DNA of 64,000 nt. It comes from Planosporangium mesophilum (lineage in GTDB: Bacteria > Actinomycetota > Actinomycetes > Mycobacteriales > Micromonosporaceae). Both the position numbers and the translations under genes were made by a program. Under the pieces are notes generated by a model that saw only the letters and a program-made list of their open reading frames with translations, was not told the origin of the DNA and searched no databases. Location of the stretch: positions 124,001 through 188,000 of the forward strand of contig NZ_BOON01000017.1 of NCBI RefSeq assembly GCF_016863255.1, in the 5' to 3' direction. Every line of letters starts with the position of its first letter. Position 1 is the stretch's first letter. Of this stretch, positions 36,896 through 46,425 are shown one piece after another.

Positions 36896-39655
36896 ATGAA
36901 CGACGGTGACCCGAACGCCCCCCGGCGGGGGCGGGCCCAGGTTCCGGGCTCGCCCGGTGGCCCCGCTGGCGGGAACCCCTTCGGCGGCATGCCCATGGCG
37001 GATGGCTCCGGCGCCTCGTCCGGCCGTGCGCGGGTCGGCCGCGCGTCGGTCGGGGGTGCCGGCGGTGGCGCCGCCGGACGTGCCCCCGTGGGAGGTGCCG
37101 CCGGCAGTGCCGGACGGGCCCGCGTACCGGTTCAGAGCGGTGCGGCCGGTCGCGCCACGGTGGGCCGCGCCAGCGTGTCCGCCGGTGCGGCGGACGACGT
37201 CATCGAGAACCGGGGAAGCAGTGGCCGGCCGGCGAAGGGCTCGCCGCCGTCGGGCGCCGCGGCCGCGCGGGCCAAGCGGGCCCGGCGCCGCAACATGATC
37301 CTCGGCGCGTTCGCCCTCTTCATCATGATCGCCGGTGGCACGGTCGTCGGTGGCACGTTCTTCTACGACGACGTCGCCCTGCCCAAGGATCTGCCGCAGC
37401 GGGAGCAGTCGACGACGATCTACTACTCGGACAACAAGACCGAGATGGGGAAGATCGGTAACCAGAACCGGACCATCATCCCGAGCGACCAGATCCCGAA
37501 GGACGTCAAGAACGCGGTCGTCGCGACCGAGAACAAGACCTTCTACACCGACCGCGGTATCTCGTACACCGGCATCGCCCGGGCGGCCTGGAACAACATG
37601 ACCGGTGGCGAACGCCAGGGCGCCTCGACCATCACCCAGCAGTACGCCCGGGAGGTCGCCGAGCTCAAGGGGATCACGTACTCGCGGAAGCTGCGCGAGG
37701 CCGTGCTGGCGATGAAGCTCAACGACACGTACGACAAGGACAAGATCCTTACCGCGTACCTCAACACGGTCTACTTCGGACGTAACTCGTACGGTATCGA
37801 GGCGGCCGCTCAGGCGTACTTCGGCAAGAGCGCCAAGCAACTGGACGCCGCCGAGGGCATGGCCCTGGCCGCGATGATCAAGAACCCGGCGGGCGGCCCG
37901 AACGGCCTCAGCTACTACGACGGCACCGTCCAGCCGGAGCAGGCGGTCGCCCGGTTCGAGAGCATCAAGCCGAACATGGTCGAGATGAAGTTCATCACGC
38001 CGGAACAGGCCGCGACGCTGAAGTACCCGCCGATGAAGAGGTACGACCCGAGCGACCCGGCGTTCGCGCCGCAGTGGGGCCTCGACCGGCCGACCGGCAA
38101 CGTCCTGCACAACGTGATCGACGAACTGACCCACATGACCGACGCGAAGGGGAACCCGATGTTCCCCGACCTCGAGGCCGGCGGCTACCGGATCGTCACC
38201 ACGATCGACAAGAACATGCAGGACCAGGCCGAGAAGTACGCCAGCGGGAAGCTCAAGGACTCCCCGCTGGCGAGCGCGAAGGCCGGCGCGATCCAGGGCG
38301 TCCCACCGGAGCAGAACAAGGTCGTGGCGGCACTGGTGTCCGTCGAGCCGTACAGCGGCCGGGTCAAGGCCTACTACGGCGGCCCGAACGGCGCCGAGCA
38401 GGACGTGGCCGGGGTCTGGCGGGACAAGATCCTCAGCCCCGACAAGAAGGACGACTGGGCCGGCTTCGGCCGGCACGCGCCGGCGTCCTCATTCAAGGTC
38501 TACACGCTCGGTGCGGCGCTCCGGGAGGGCATCTCCGTCAACTCGTACTGGGACGCCCCGGCGACCAAGAAATACGACGGTGAGCCCGGCGAGATCCGCA
38601 ACGCGGAGGGGAACGGCAAGTGCGCCGCCGGCCAGACCTGCCGGCTGTGGGAGGCCACGGCGCAGTCGCTCAACGTGCCGTTCTACGACCTGACGAAGCA
38701 GATCGGGCCGAGCAAGGTGCTCGAGTTCGCCCGTGACGCCGGGGTCCGGTACATCTGGGACGACAACGGCAAGAAGTACGACCTCAACCCGACCGGTCCG
38801 ATCAAGGACCCCCTCAACGACGCCCACGTCGGCATCGGCCAGTTCCGGGTCACCGTCCTCGATCACGCCAACGGCGTCGCCACCCTCGCCGCCCGCGGCG
38901 CGCGGGCGCAGGCGCACTTCGTCTCGCAGGTGTACAAGGGCTCCGCGCTGCTGTACAAAGAGGCCTTCAAGCCGGCCCAGATCCGCGGGTTCACCCAGCA
39001 GATGGCGGACGACGAGGCGTACGCCCTGCAGAAGGTGCTCAGCAGTACCAACCCGGGTCTGCAGCTCGCCAACCAGCGCGTTGCCGCCGCCAAGACCGGT
39101 ACCTGGCAGGCCACCGAGGGTGCCAGCGACACCAAGAACAACGGCAACTCCAACGCCTGGATGGTCGGGTACATCGCCCCCGACCTGACCAAGAAGCCGC
39201 AGCAGTTCTACGGGTTGGCGACGGCGGTGTGGATGGGTGCGCTCAAGGGGGACAGTGTGCCGATCACCATCGGTCGCTCGCCGATGTTCGGCTCCTCCGG
39301 TCCGGGGAAGATCTGGAAGGGCTACATGGACGTCGTCACCACCAGCATGCCGAAGACCAAGTTCGCCGAGCCGAAGTTCGTCGGGGACGACAGCAGGGGC
39401 AACGTGGCGGCACCGGTGGCCCCGCCGCCCGCCGACCCGAACGCGGGTCAGCCCGGCGGTATCTGCATCCCGCCGTTCTGCCAGCCGGGGCAGCAGCAGC
39501 CGGGTGGGCCGGGGCAACCCGGTCAGCCCCCGGCCCAGCCGGGAGTCGTGCCCGGCAACGGCAACGGCAACGGCAACGGCCATGGCAACGGCGGTCAGGG
39601 CGGCGGCGGACCGGCACCGGGCACACCGGCCGTGTTCCCGTTCAGACGGAACTGA
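36896..39655 (+). CDS. ponA: Class A penicillin-binding protein (PonA1-like)
   Basis: Bifunctional peptidoglycan glycosyltransferase/transpeptidase of 919 residues, start ATG 36896 with AAGGTGGG upstream. A cytoplasmic tail of about 120 residues rich in GRAxVGRA repeats comes first. One helix follows (NMILGAFALFIMIAGGTVVGGTFF). The GT51 domain has the catalytic-glutamate motif ATENKTFYTDRG (E212; the usual following Asp is Asn) and QGASTITQQYAREV. The transpeptidase domain has SSFK (S531), SLN (S591) and KTGT (K733). The C-terminus is Pro/Gly/Gln-rich with NGNGNGNGHGNG. It lies downstream of the DUF5318 gene, as ponA1 does in mycobacteria. Confidence 0.95.
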   Translation: MNDGDPNAPRRGRAQVPGSPGGPAGGNPFGGMPMADGSGASSGRARVGRASVGGAGGGAAGRAPVGGAAGSAGRARVPVQSGAAGRATVGRASVSAGAADDVIENRGSSGRPAKGSPPSGAAAARAKRARRRNMILGAFALFIMIAGGTVVGGTFFYDDVALPKDLPQREQSTTIYYSDNKTEMGKIGNQNRTIIPSDQIPKDVKNAVVATENKTFYTDRGISYTGIARAAWNNMTGGERQGASTITQQYAREVAELKGITYSRKLREAVLAMKLNDTYDKDKILTAYLNTVYFGRNSYGIEAAAQAYFGKSAKQLDAAEGMALAAMIKNPAGGPNGLSYYDGTVQPEQAVARFESIKPNMVEMKFITPEQAATLKYPPMKRYDPSDPAFAPQWGLDRPTGNVLHNVIDELTHMTDAKGNPMFPDLEAGGYRIVTTIDKNMQDQAEKYASGKLKDSPLASAKAGAIQGVPPEQNKVVAALVSVEPYSGRVKAYYGGPNGAEQDVAGVWRDKILSPDKKDDWAGFGRHAPASSFKVYTLGAALREGISVNSYWDAPATKKYDGEPGEIRNAEGNGKCAAGQTCRLWEATAQSLNVPFYDLTKQIGPSKVLEFARDAGVRYIWDDNGKKYDLNPTGPIKDPLNDAHVGIGQFRVTVLDHANGVATLAARGARAQAHFVSQVYKGSALLYKEAFKPAQIRGFTQQMADDEAYALQKVLSSTNPGLQLANQRVAAAKTGTWQATEGASDTKNNGNSNAWMVGYIAPDLTKKPQQFYGLATAVWMGALKGDSVPITIGRSPMFGSSGPGKIWKGYMDVVTTSMPKTKFAEPKFVGDDSRGNVAAPVAPPPADPNAGQPGGICIPPFCQPGQQQPGGPGQPGQPPAQPGVVPGNGNGNGNGHGNGGQGGGGPAPGTPAVFPFRRN

Positions 39656-39667
39656 GCTGAAAGATGT

Positions 39668-39705
39668 CGAGGCCCCCGCGCGGTAGCGATCGCGCGGGGG
39701 CCTCG
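39668..39705 (+). terminator. Hairpin after ponA
   Basis: A 14-bp stem GAGGCCCCCGCGCG / CGCGCGGGGGCCTC (39669-39704, 8-nt loop) starts 13 bp past the ponA stop. It lacks a clear U-tract, as is common in high-GC actinomycetes. Confidence 0.65.
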
Positions 39706-39795
39706 CCGTTGCGCCCGCCCGGCCGATTACGGCCACCAGGGGCGAAAAGCTGCCGTCGCGCCACACGGCCGCCGGGATCGGGCAGGATGCCAACC

Positions 39796-41328
39796 ATGAG
39801 CACGAACACGGTGGCGCAGCCGGACCCCCGCCCGACGAACGGGAGGCCTGACGACCTCGTTGACGAGCCGGCCCGATCCGACCGGTTCGTCCGCGGCCTG
39901 TCCGAGGCGATCGGCGGCCCGCTCGGCGAGCACGCCGTACGGCCACCGCGCTCGAGGTTCGGCGGCGGCCGGTTCTGGACCCCGGTGCGCATCGTGCTGG
40001 CCCTGACCTGCCTGATGCTGTCGCTGCACTGGGTGCAGAAGTCGCCGTGTCGGGACGGCGCGTGGGGCCAGGACCTACCGCAGTACAAGCACTTCTGCTA
40101 CACCGACGTGCTCGCGCTGTACTACGCCGAAGGGCTGGCCGAGGGCAAGGTGCCCTACGCCGGTCACGCCGTCGAGTACCCGGTGCTGACCGGCGTGTTC
40201 ATGGGCGCGCTGGGGCTGCCGGTACACGCGTTCGCCGCCGACAGCCCGGGGATCAACCAGGCCCAGCGCTTCTACGACCTGAACGCGCTGGTCCTCGGCG
40301 CGCTCGCGGTCGCCACCGTGGCGATGATCCTGGCGCTGCGCCGGCGCCGACCCTGGGACGCGGCGATGTTCGCGCTGTCACCGGCGCTCTTCGTTTCCGC
40401 GACCGTCAACTGGGATCTGCTCGCGGTCGCGCTGTCCGCCTTCTTCCTGTACTTCTGGGCCCGCAAGCGACCCGTGCTGGCCGGGCTGATGCTCGGCCTG
40501 GCGACCGCCGCGAAGTTCTACCCGCTGCTGCTGGCCGGCGCGCTGATCGCGCTCGCCCTGCGGACCGCACGGCGGCGGGAGGTCTCCGCCGTGCTCACCA
40601 CGCTTGGCGTCGCGGCCGGCACCTGGGTGGCCGTGAACGCGCCGGTCGCGCTGCTGTATCCGAGTTCGTGGCGGGAGTTCTTCCGCCTCAACTCCGAACG
40701 GGGCGTCGACTGGGGAACGATCTGGTACATCGGCGAACACTTCCCGCTCGGCGGTGACCGGTACGGGCTCCCGCCGTTCCAGTGGCTGGACCACCAGCCC
40801 GGGCACGGGACGCTGAACACGCTGTACCTGCTGTTGTTCGTCCTCGCGTGCGTCGGCATCCTGCTGCTGGTCCTCCGCGCACCGCGGCGCCCGCGCCTGG
40901 CGCAGGTGGCGTTCCTGATCGTGGCGGCCTTCCTGGTGACCGGCAAGGTGTGGTCGCAGCAGTACGTGTTGTGGCTGCTGCCGCTGGCGATCCTGGCCCG
41001 CCCCCGCTGGGGCGCGTTCCTGGCCTGGCAGTTCGCTGAGGTCGCATACTTCGTGTCGTTCTACGGCGAGCTGATGAACGCCTCCGGGCGCAACGTCTTC
41101 CCCGAGTGGGTCTTCGTGCTGGCGTCCGTCCTGCGGCTGGGCACGGTGTGCGCCCTGATCTGGTTGGTGGTCCGCGACATCCTGCGGGCCGCCGACGACG
41201 TGGTGCGGCAGACGTACCCCGACGACCCTGACGGCGGCGTATTCGACGGCGCCCCGGACGCCGACTGGCTACGCCTGAGCCCGGAGCGCGGGTGGATCGA
41301 CGGCGAGGCCGCCCCGGCGACTCGCTGA
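39796..41328 (+). CDS. GT87-family polytopic glycosyltransferase (Rv0051-like), putative
   Basis: A 510-residue membrane protein with about 11 helices. ATG 39796 has AGGA 8 nt upstream; ATG 39787 is an alternative. The first external loop carries the GT87-like acidic pattern (CYTDVLALYYAEGLAEGKVPYAGHAVEYPVLTG) in which D and E residues are probably catalytic. AKFYPLLLAGALIALAL and SQQYVLWLLPLAI recur in DUF2029/GT87 proteins. The cytoplasmic C-terminus is acidic (YPDDPDGGVFDGAPDADW). Following ponA, as in mycobacteria (Rv0050-Rv0051), suggests a polyprenyl-phosphate-mannose-dependent enzyme of envelope glycan synthesis. Substrate unproven. Confidence 0.83.
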   Translation: MSTNTVAQPDPRPTNGRPDDLVDEPARSDRFVRGLSEAIGGPLGEHAVRPPRSRFGGGRFWTPVRIVLALTCLMLSLHWVQKSPCRDGAWGQDLPQYKHFCYTDVLALYYAEGLAEGKVPYAGHAVEYPVLTGVFMGALGLPVHAFAADSPGINQAQRFYDLNALVLGALAVATVAMILALRRRRPWDAAMFALSPALFVSATVNWDLLAVALSAFFLYFWARKRPVLAGLMLGLATAAKFYPLLLAGALIALALRTARRREVSAVLTTLGVAAGTWVAVNAPVALLYPSSWREFFRLNSERGVDWGTIWYIGEHFPLGGDRYGLPPFQWLDHQPGHGTLNTLYLLLFVLACVGILLLVLRAPRRPRLAQVAFLIVAAFLVTGKVWSQQYVLWLLPLAILARPRWGAFLAWQFAEVAYFVSFYGELMNASGRNVFPEWVFVLASVLRLGTVCALIWLVVRDILRAADDVVRQTYPDDPDGGVFDGAPDADWLRLSPERGWIDGEAAPATR

Positions 41329-41335
41329 CGCGGCG

Positions 41336-43249
41336 CTACGGCGTGAGCGTGTAGATGATCATGTCGCCGCGCTCCTCGCGGGTGATGCCCAGCGAGTCCA
41401 CGTTCGCGGCGAGCCGCATCGGGTCGTCGAGCTTGTCGCGGAGGATCACCACGGTGCGCACTCCGGCGGCACGAAGCTGCTCGACACTGTCCGCCTCGGG
41501 GAACTTGTCCCCCGCCGCGCGCAGCTCGGCCTGCTTCGGCGGCTGGTATCCGCTGAGGCCGTTGACCATGGTCGGGAAGCCCGACGTGCTCCACAGCATG
41601 TACACCTCGTCGTCGTTCCCCTCGTCCGGAAGGACCAGGAACGGACCCCGTAGCTGGCTGAACCCGGCCGGCGGGGCGGGTACCACGGGGTGCGGCATCG
41701 TGTTCACGCCCTCGGCCACCACCAGCGCGAGCGGGATCAGCGAGGCGACCCGTAGCAGCCGCTCGCGCCAACCCGGTACGCGGTCGCCCCGCGCGGTGCC
41801 ACCGCGCCCGGCCAGTCCGGTGAGCGCGCCGGCCGCGAGGACGCCGAGCAGCAGCGTGGTCCAGATGATCAGCCGACCGGGGGTACGGAGGGCGTCGATC
41901 CCCGGCAGATGGTAGAGGGCCACGTACCCCAGCCAGCCATTGAACGGCCCGTTGGTGCCGAGCGCGCAGACCAGCGTCACCACCACGGCGGCCGCCAGCG
42001 CCAGGCGGGCACGCAGCGACCACGCCGAGACGAACAGCCCGGCCAGCGCCAGCCCGATCAGCGCGAAGCCGGGGAGCAGCGCCATCTCGGGCGGGAACGG
42101 CAGGCTCTCCCGGATCGCCGTGTGCGCGGTGCCCCACACCAGCGAGTCCGGCGGGGCAACCAGGAAGCCGCGCAGCGGCGGCGAGAAGACCCTCAGGTCC
42201 GAGATGGTCCGGCCCACGTTCGGGTACGTGGCCATGACCCGGAAGAACGGGTAGGCCATGAACGCCGTGACGGCCAGGAACACGACGCCGCCGATCAGGT
42301 TGAACAGCACCGCACGGCGCGGTATCCGCCACCGACGCAGCAGCCAGGCGACCGCCCCGACCAGGACGCAGCCGCCGAGCACGTACCCGAAGATGATGCC
42401 GATGCCGAAGCCGATCGAGATCTGCCAGGCGGCCACCAACCAGCCCGCGAGGATCCATCGCGGGCGGACCAGCTCGCGCCGGTAGCCGTCGCGCAGCGAG
42501 AGCCCGTGCCCCCGGGCCAGCATCGCCAGCGCCAGCACGATCCCGCCGTTCGACATGATGTGCAGGTGGCCGGACTGGCTGTAGTGCCACGGCGCGTACG
42601 CGTAGGCGACGCCGGCGAGCGCCGCGCCGACGCGGTTCGCGCCGAGCTGGCGGACCAGGGCGTACGCCCCGACGAACGCGAGCGCGAACGCGAAGATGAA
42701 CAGCACGTTGTACCGGATCACCGCCGCCACCCAGCCGGTACCGATGAGGCCGGCCGGCAGGTATCCCAGCATGGTGTCGGTGAACGCCAGGCTGTACGGG
42801 TTGGGGTAGAACGCGTTGGTGTGCCACAACTGGGACGGGTCGTGGGTGAGGGCGTGACCCGACCAGGACAGGATCCAGGCCACCAGCGGCGGGTCCCCGA
42901 GGTCCTCGGGCAACGTGTCGCTCGGGTGCAGTGCGGCCGGCCACGTCATGGCCACGGAGAGCAGGACACCGAGGACGCTCACCACGGTCCATTCGTGGCT
43001 CAGCACCCGGCCCAGCCGTCCGGCCCATCGCCGTACCCGGCCCGGAGCCCGGACCGACGCCGGTCCGAACGCCTCCCACCGGTCCGGGCCGTCGCCGGAG
43101 GCGGTCACGCCGGCTGAGGCGCCGTCGGCGCCCGAGCCTGCTCCCGGATCCGTCGCTTCGCCGGGGGTGTCCTCCGCCTCCCCGGCCGCCGTGCTTTCCG
43201 TGGGCGTGTCGGCCCGGTCCGATCCCGTCGGTTCACGATCGCTGGTCAT
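41336..43249 (-). CDS. Polytopic membrane protein, GT-C glycosyltransferase-like
   Basis: 637 residues with a disordered acidic N-terminus of about 80 residues, then about 11 helices and a soluble C-terminal domain. The first external loop has LPEDLGDPPLVAWILSWSGHAL, an acidic pattern compatible with GT-C catalysis, and HTNAFYPNPYSLAFTDTMLGY. The C-terminal domain (PAPPAGFSQLRGPFLVLPDEGNDDEVYMLWSTSGFPTMVNG) is typical of large actinobacterial membrane proteins near nfo. It starts 7 bp after the endonuclease IV stop, so the two are probably co-transcribed. It converges with the GT87-like gene, leaving 7 bp. Enzymatic role unproven. Confidence 0.78.
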   Translation of the reverse strand: MTSDREPTGSDRADTPTESTAAGEAEDTPGEATDPGAGSGADGASAGVTASGDGPDRWEAFGPASVRAPGRVRRWAGRLGRVLSHEWTVVSVLGVLLSVAMTWPAALHPSDTLPEDLGDPPLVAWILSWSGHALTHDPSQLWHTNAFYPNPYSLAFTDTMLGYLPAGLIGTGWVAAVIRYNVLFIFAFALAFVGAYALVRQLGANRVGAALAGVAYAYAPWHYSQSGHLHIMSNGGIVLALAMLARGHGLSLRDGYRRELVRPRWILAGWLVAAWQISIGFGIGIIFGYVLGGCVLVGAVAWLLRRWRIPRRAVLFNLIGGVVFLAVTAFMAYPFFRVMATYPNVGRTISDLRVFSPPLRGFLVAPPDSLVWGTAHTAIRESLPFPPEMALLPGFALIGLALAGLFVSAWSLRARLALAAAVVVTLVCALGTNGPFNGWLGYVALYHLPGIDALRTPGRLIIWTTLLLGVLAAGALTGLAGRGGTARGDRVPGWRERLLRVASLIPLALVVAEGVNTMPHPVVPAPPAGFSQLRGPFLVLPDEGNDDEVYMLWSTSGFPTMVNGLSGYQPPKQAELRAAGDKFPEADSVEQLRAAGVRTVVILRDKLDDPMRLAANVDSLGITREERGDMIIYTLTP

Positions 43250-43256
43250 GGTCGCC

Positions 43257-44033
43257 TTACGTCGTCAGCCGTTCGCGCAGGTAGGCGATGTCCGCCGCCT
43301 GTCCCTCCGCCCCACCGGGCGTCTCCACCACGACCGGGCAGCCGGCCGCGCGGACCACCGCGGTGAGGAGGTCGGGGTCGATCGTGCCCTGTCCGAGGTT
43401 GGCGTGTCTGTCCCGTCCGGAGTCGAACGCGTCACGGGAATCGTTGGCGTGGACGAGATCGATACGGCCCGTGATGGCCTTTACCCGGTCGACGATGCCG
43501 AGCAGGTCTTCCCCGCCGGCGTGGGCGTGGCAGGTGTCGAGACAGAAACCGACCTCGTACTCCCCGATCGCGTCCCAGAGTCGGGCGAGCGAGTCGAAGC
43601 GGCGGGCGCACGCGTTGTCGCCGCCGGCCGTGTTCTCGATCAGGACCCGGGTGCCGAAGCCGCCCGACTCCGCCGCGTACGCGAAGGTCTTCCGCCAGTT
43701 GTCGAAGCCCTTGGCGATGTCGTCGCCCTTGTTGACGTGACCGCCGTGCACGATGACTCCGCTGGCGCCGATCTCGGCCGCGGACTTGGTGTGCGCCACG
43801 AGGAGCTTGCGACTGGGGATCCGGATGCGGTTGTTCAGCGTCGCCACATTGATCACGTACGGCGCGTGGACGAAGACATCGATCTCACTCGCGCGCAGCT
43901 CGGCGGCGTCCGCGCGCGGCTCGGGCGACGCCCAGCCCTGTGGGTCGGAGAGGAAGAACTGCACCACGTCGGCCGAGCGCGCTCCGGCGGCGCCGAGTGG
44001 GTCGGTTGAGTCGAGGTGTGCCCCGATACGCAT
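43257..44033 (-). CDS. nfo: Endonuclease IV-family AP endonuclease
   Basis: A TIM-barrel AP endonuclease of the Nfo/xylose-isomerase-like family, 258 residues from ATG 44033 ([33 protein letters not shown]). Metal-binding motifs are visible: [50 protein letters not shown] and the [25 protein letters not shown] segment. These carry the expected His/Glu/Asp zinc ligands. A longer frame upstream to 44624 is not supported. The membrane protein at 41336 follows immediately. Confidence 0.93.
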   Translation of the reverse strand: MRIGAHLDSTDPLGAAGARSADVVQFFLSDPQGWASPEPRADAAELRASEIDVFVHAPYVINVATLNNRIRIPSRKLLVAHTKSAAEIGASGVIVHGGHVNKGDDIAKGFDNWRKTFAYAAESGGFGTRVLIENTAGGDNACARRFDSLARLWDAIGEYEVGFCLDTCHAHAGGEDLLGIVDRVKAITGRIDLVHANDSRDAFDSGRDRHANLGQGTIDPDLLTAVVRAAGCPVVVETPGGAEGQAADIAYLRERLTT

Positions 44034-44165
44034 GCGGCAGAGCCTACGACGAACCGCTGACATCGAACCCGCGTCACTGTGCCCTATTCGCGTCGTTAGT
44101 CCGATCGACCCCGAACCAAAGGTATGAGCCGCGCCGGTCCCCCCGGTGCGCCCCGGAAGATGTGG

Positions 44166-44951
44166 ATGTCGACGTTGTCTGGACACCGAAGGACCCCAGG
44201 CGCGGCGGCGGCGATCGCGGCGGTAGCCTTCGCCGCCGGCCTGAGCCTGGGCACCGCCCCCGCGTACGCCGCAGACAGTCAGACGGTGAACTTCACCGGC
44301 GGCAGCGTGCTGAGCATGCTGGTGTGCAAGTCCGAGCCGAGTGTGGCCCGGCTGAACGTTCCCCGCGAGTCGCGCGTCATGTTCGTCAACCGCCTCGGCC
44401 AAGCCGCGACGCTGCGCATCAACGGACAGCCGGCGGTGGAGGTCGGTCCCAACAAGGCGGCGCCGGTCGTCTTCCACCGCGGGCCGGTCTCGGTCTCGAT
44501 GACCTTCTCCTGCGGCGCCGGCATCGTCCAGCAGTTCTCCGCCGCGTCGGTCTCCGTCACCGGTGGGGGTGCGCCGCCGACGCAGAAGCCGACCGCCAAG
44601 CCGTCGACGCCCGCCGCGAGCCACAGCGCACCGGCCAAGAGCCGTGCCGGTGAGACCGGTCGAGCGGCGCTGTCGCCGGTGCGGCCGGCCACCCCGAGCA
44701 GCGACGCGGTGGTGCCGGCCGGCGACGGCGGTGGTCCGGCCGCACCCGACCCGGCGGCCGGTGCGGCCACCAACTCCGGAAAGGGCGGTAACGCGGTCGC
44801 CCTTGAGCCGATCGTGACGGCCTCCGGTACGCCGAGGGACAGCGCCTCGGGCCTGCTCGCGCTGGTCGCCGCGGTTTGCGCGATCGGCGTGACGATAGCG
44901 TCTATTCGGGCTATTATCTCAAAACGTACAACTCAGACGCGCTACGCGTAG
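44166..44951 (+). CDS. Exported, membrane-tethered protein of unknown function
   Basis: About 261 residues. ATG 44166 is preceded by GGAAGA at good spacing; in-frame ATGs at 44160 and 44124 are alternatives. A signal peptide ends at TAPAYA. The mature part has an all-beta-looking domain ([53 protein letters not shown]) with two cysteines that may pair. A long Pro/Ala/Ser/Gly linker follows. The C-terminal helix [25 protein letters not shown] and basic tail KRTTQTRYA form a membrane anchor. There is no LPxTG motif. It is divergent from nfo and precedes the rpsF leader. I do not recognise the family. Confidence 0.8.
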   Translation: MSTLSGHRRTPGAAAAIAAVAFAAGLSLGTAPAYAADSQTVNFTGGSVLSMLVCKSEPSVARLNVPRESRVMFVNRLGQAATLRINGQPAVEVGPNKAAPVVFHRGPVSVSMTFSCGAGIVQQFSAASVSVTGGGAPPTQKPTAKPSTPAASHSAPAKSRAGETGRAALSPVRPATPSSDAVVPAGDGGGPAAPDPAAGAATNSGKGGNAVALEPIVTASGTPRDSASGLLALVAAVCAIGVTIASIRAIISKRTTQTRYA

Positions 44952-45139
44952 GGTTCATACAGTCTCCGCGGGGCTCTCGTCCAACTCGCTGGTGTGGTCG
45001 TTCCTCCCCAGGTCCCACCCAAGAAACGGACGAGCGCCCCGCGGTCTCTTCAGGTGGTCGGCCGGCGTTCGCGCCGGTCGACTCTTGTATTGACAGTGGC
45101 CCGGCTCCACCTTCGGCGGGCCGAGCCGCTATTCTTGTT

Positions 45140-45170
45140 CGGTTCACCGGCATCCGGTGCCGGTGAACCG
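45140..45170 (+). promoter_or_regulatory. Leader hairpin of rpsF operon (candidate S6:S18 element)
   Basis: A 13-bp perfect stem CGGTTCACCGGCA / TGCCGGTGAACCG with loop TCCGG, ending 60 nt upstream of rpsF. The known S6:S18-binding leader needs a CCG trinucleotide presented by a hairpin, and here the loop carries CCG. Alternatively it is a simple terminator of the upstream gene. Confidence 0.45.
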
Positions 45171-45230
45171 ACGCACGACCTCCTGCCACGGAAGGACCGT
45201 GGCCGCCAGACCAGAGGGGGTGAGCACGTC

Positions 45231-45521
45231 TTGCGTCATTACGAAATCATGGTGATCCTCGATGGAAGTCTCGAGGAGCGCACCGTCGCACCGTCGCTTG
45301 ACACGTACCTGAACGTGATCCGGACGTCCGGTGGCTCGGTGGAGAAGCTCGACGTGTGGGGCCGTCGGCGCCTCGCGTACGAGATCAACAAGAAGACCGA
45401 GGGTATCTACGCCGTCATCGACCTGCAGGCTGAGCCGCAGGCCGTGGCAGAGCTGGACCGTCAGCTGCGACTCAACGAGTCCGTGCTGCGTACCAAGGTC
45501 ATTCGGCCGGAAGTCCGCTAA
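45231..45521 (+). CDS. rpsF: 30S ribosomal protein bS6
   Basis: A 96-residue small-subunit protein that binds bS18. The conserved start [18 protein letters not shown] requires a TTG start codon at 45231. No ATG or GTG in frame would give the right N-terminus, and GAGGGGG lies upstream. [29 protein letters not shown] and [14 protein letters not shown] are diagnostic. It heads the rpsF-ssb-rpsR-rplI run found in most bacteria. Confidence 0.96.
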   Translation: MRHYEIMVILDGSLEERTVAPSLDTYLNVIRTSGGSVEKLDVWGRRRLAYEINKKTEGIYAVIDLQAEPQAVAELDRQLRLNESVLRTKVIRPEVR

Positions 45522-45619
45522 GACATTTCCGGCAGAGCCCGATCACGCTCCGGGCCGAAATTGTCACACCCGAGTGACAATCTGAGCCCGAACAGCCGAA
45601 TGCGCGCGAGGAGCGACCA

Positions 45620-46153
45620 ATGGCAGGAGAAACGATCATCACGGTCGTCGGCAATCTGACCGATGACCCCGAGCTCCGCTTCACCCCCTCGGGTGCGGCG
45701 GTCGCCAAGTTCCGCGTCGCCTCGACCCCGCGCACGCTTGACCGGGCGTCCGGCGAGTGGAAGGACGGCGAGCCGCTCTTCCTGGCGTGCAACATCTGGC
45801 GCCAGGCGGCCGAGAACGTGGCCGAGTCGCTGCAGCGCGGCGCCCGGGTGATCGTCACCGGCCGGCTGCGTCAGCGGTCGTACGAGACGCGCGAGGGCGA
45901 GAAGCGCACGGTCATGGAGCTGGAAGTCGACGAGATCGGCCCCTCGCTGCGGTACGCCACGGCGAAGGTGCAGAAGATGTCGCGCAGCTCCGGTGGCGGT
46001 GGCGGCTTCGGTGCCTCCAGCGGCGGCGGTGGCGGTGGCGGTAACCGGGGCGGCGGCGGTGGTTACGCCGACGACCCCTGGGCCAGTGCCGCGCCGGCCG
46101 GTGGAAACGGCGGCGGATCGGGCTCCTCCTTCGAGGAAGAGCCCCCGTTCTAA
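45620..46153 (+). CDS. ssb: Single-stranded DNA-binding protein
   Basis: A 177-residue SSB. The OB fold covers the first 110 residues ([35 protein letters not shown]; then [39 protein letters not shown]). The linker is Gly-rich, with runs of 6-8 glycines. The C-terminal tip SFEEEPPF is the acidic, Phe-ending tail that recruits repair and replication partners. Its start is 98 bp after rpsF, and rpsR follows within 20 bp. Confidence 0.98.
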   Translation: MAGETIITVVGNLTDDPELRFTPSGAAVAKFRVASTPRTLDRASGEWKDGEPLFLACNIWRQAAENVAESLQRGARVIVTGRLRQRSYETREGEKRTVMELEVDEIGPSLRYATAKVQKMSRSSGGGGGFGASSGGGGGGGNRGGGGGYADDPWASAAPAGGNGGGSGSSFEEEPPF

Positions 46154-46173
46154 TGGCATTTGGAGCAAGGAAA

Positions 46174-46413
46174 ATGGCGAAGGCTGCGGCACTGCGCAAG
46201 CCGAAGAAGAAGGTGAACCCTCTCGACAAGGAGAGCATCACCTACATCGACTACAAGGACACCGCGCTGCTGCGCAAGTTCATCTCCGACCGCGGCAAGA
46301 TCCGCGCGCGGCGGGTGACGGGCGTGAGCGCCCAGCAGCAGCGGCAGGTTGCCCGTGCGGTCAAGAACGCCCGTGAGATGGCGCTCCTGCCGTACACGAC
46401 CACGACCCGCTGA
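46174..46413 (+). CDS. rpsR: 30S ribosomal protein bS18
   Basis: A 79-residue small-subunit protein. ATG 46174 ([16 protein letters not shown]) has GGAGCAAGGA upstream. An in-frame ATG at 46153 would overlap ssb but gives an unusual N-terminus. Conserved segments are [52 protein letters not shown]. There are no zinc-binding cysteines at the N-terminus, so this is the zinc-independent form. rplI follows 12 bp later. Confidence 0.97.
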   Translation: MAKAAALRKPKKKVNPLDKESITYIDYKDTALLRKFISDRGKIRARRVTGVSAQQQRQVARAVKNAREMALLPYTTTTR

Positions 46414-46425
46414 GAGGAGGCCGAC

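Noticed and set aside
41061-43079. A 672-codon minus-strand ORF in an alternative frame
   Set aside because: The frame used by 41336-43249 encodes ordered membrane helices and abuts nfo. The alternative is Gly/Arg/Ala-rich with no hydrophobic segments.
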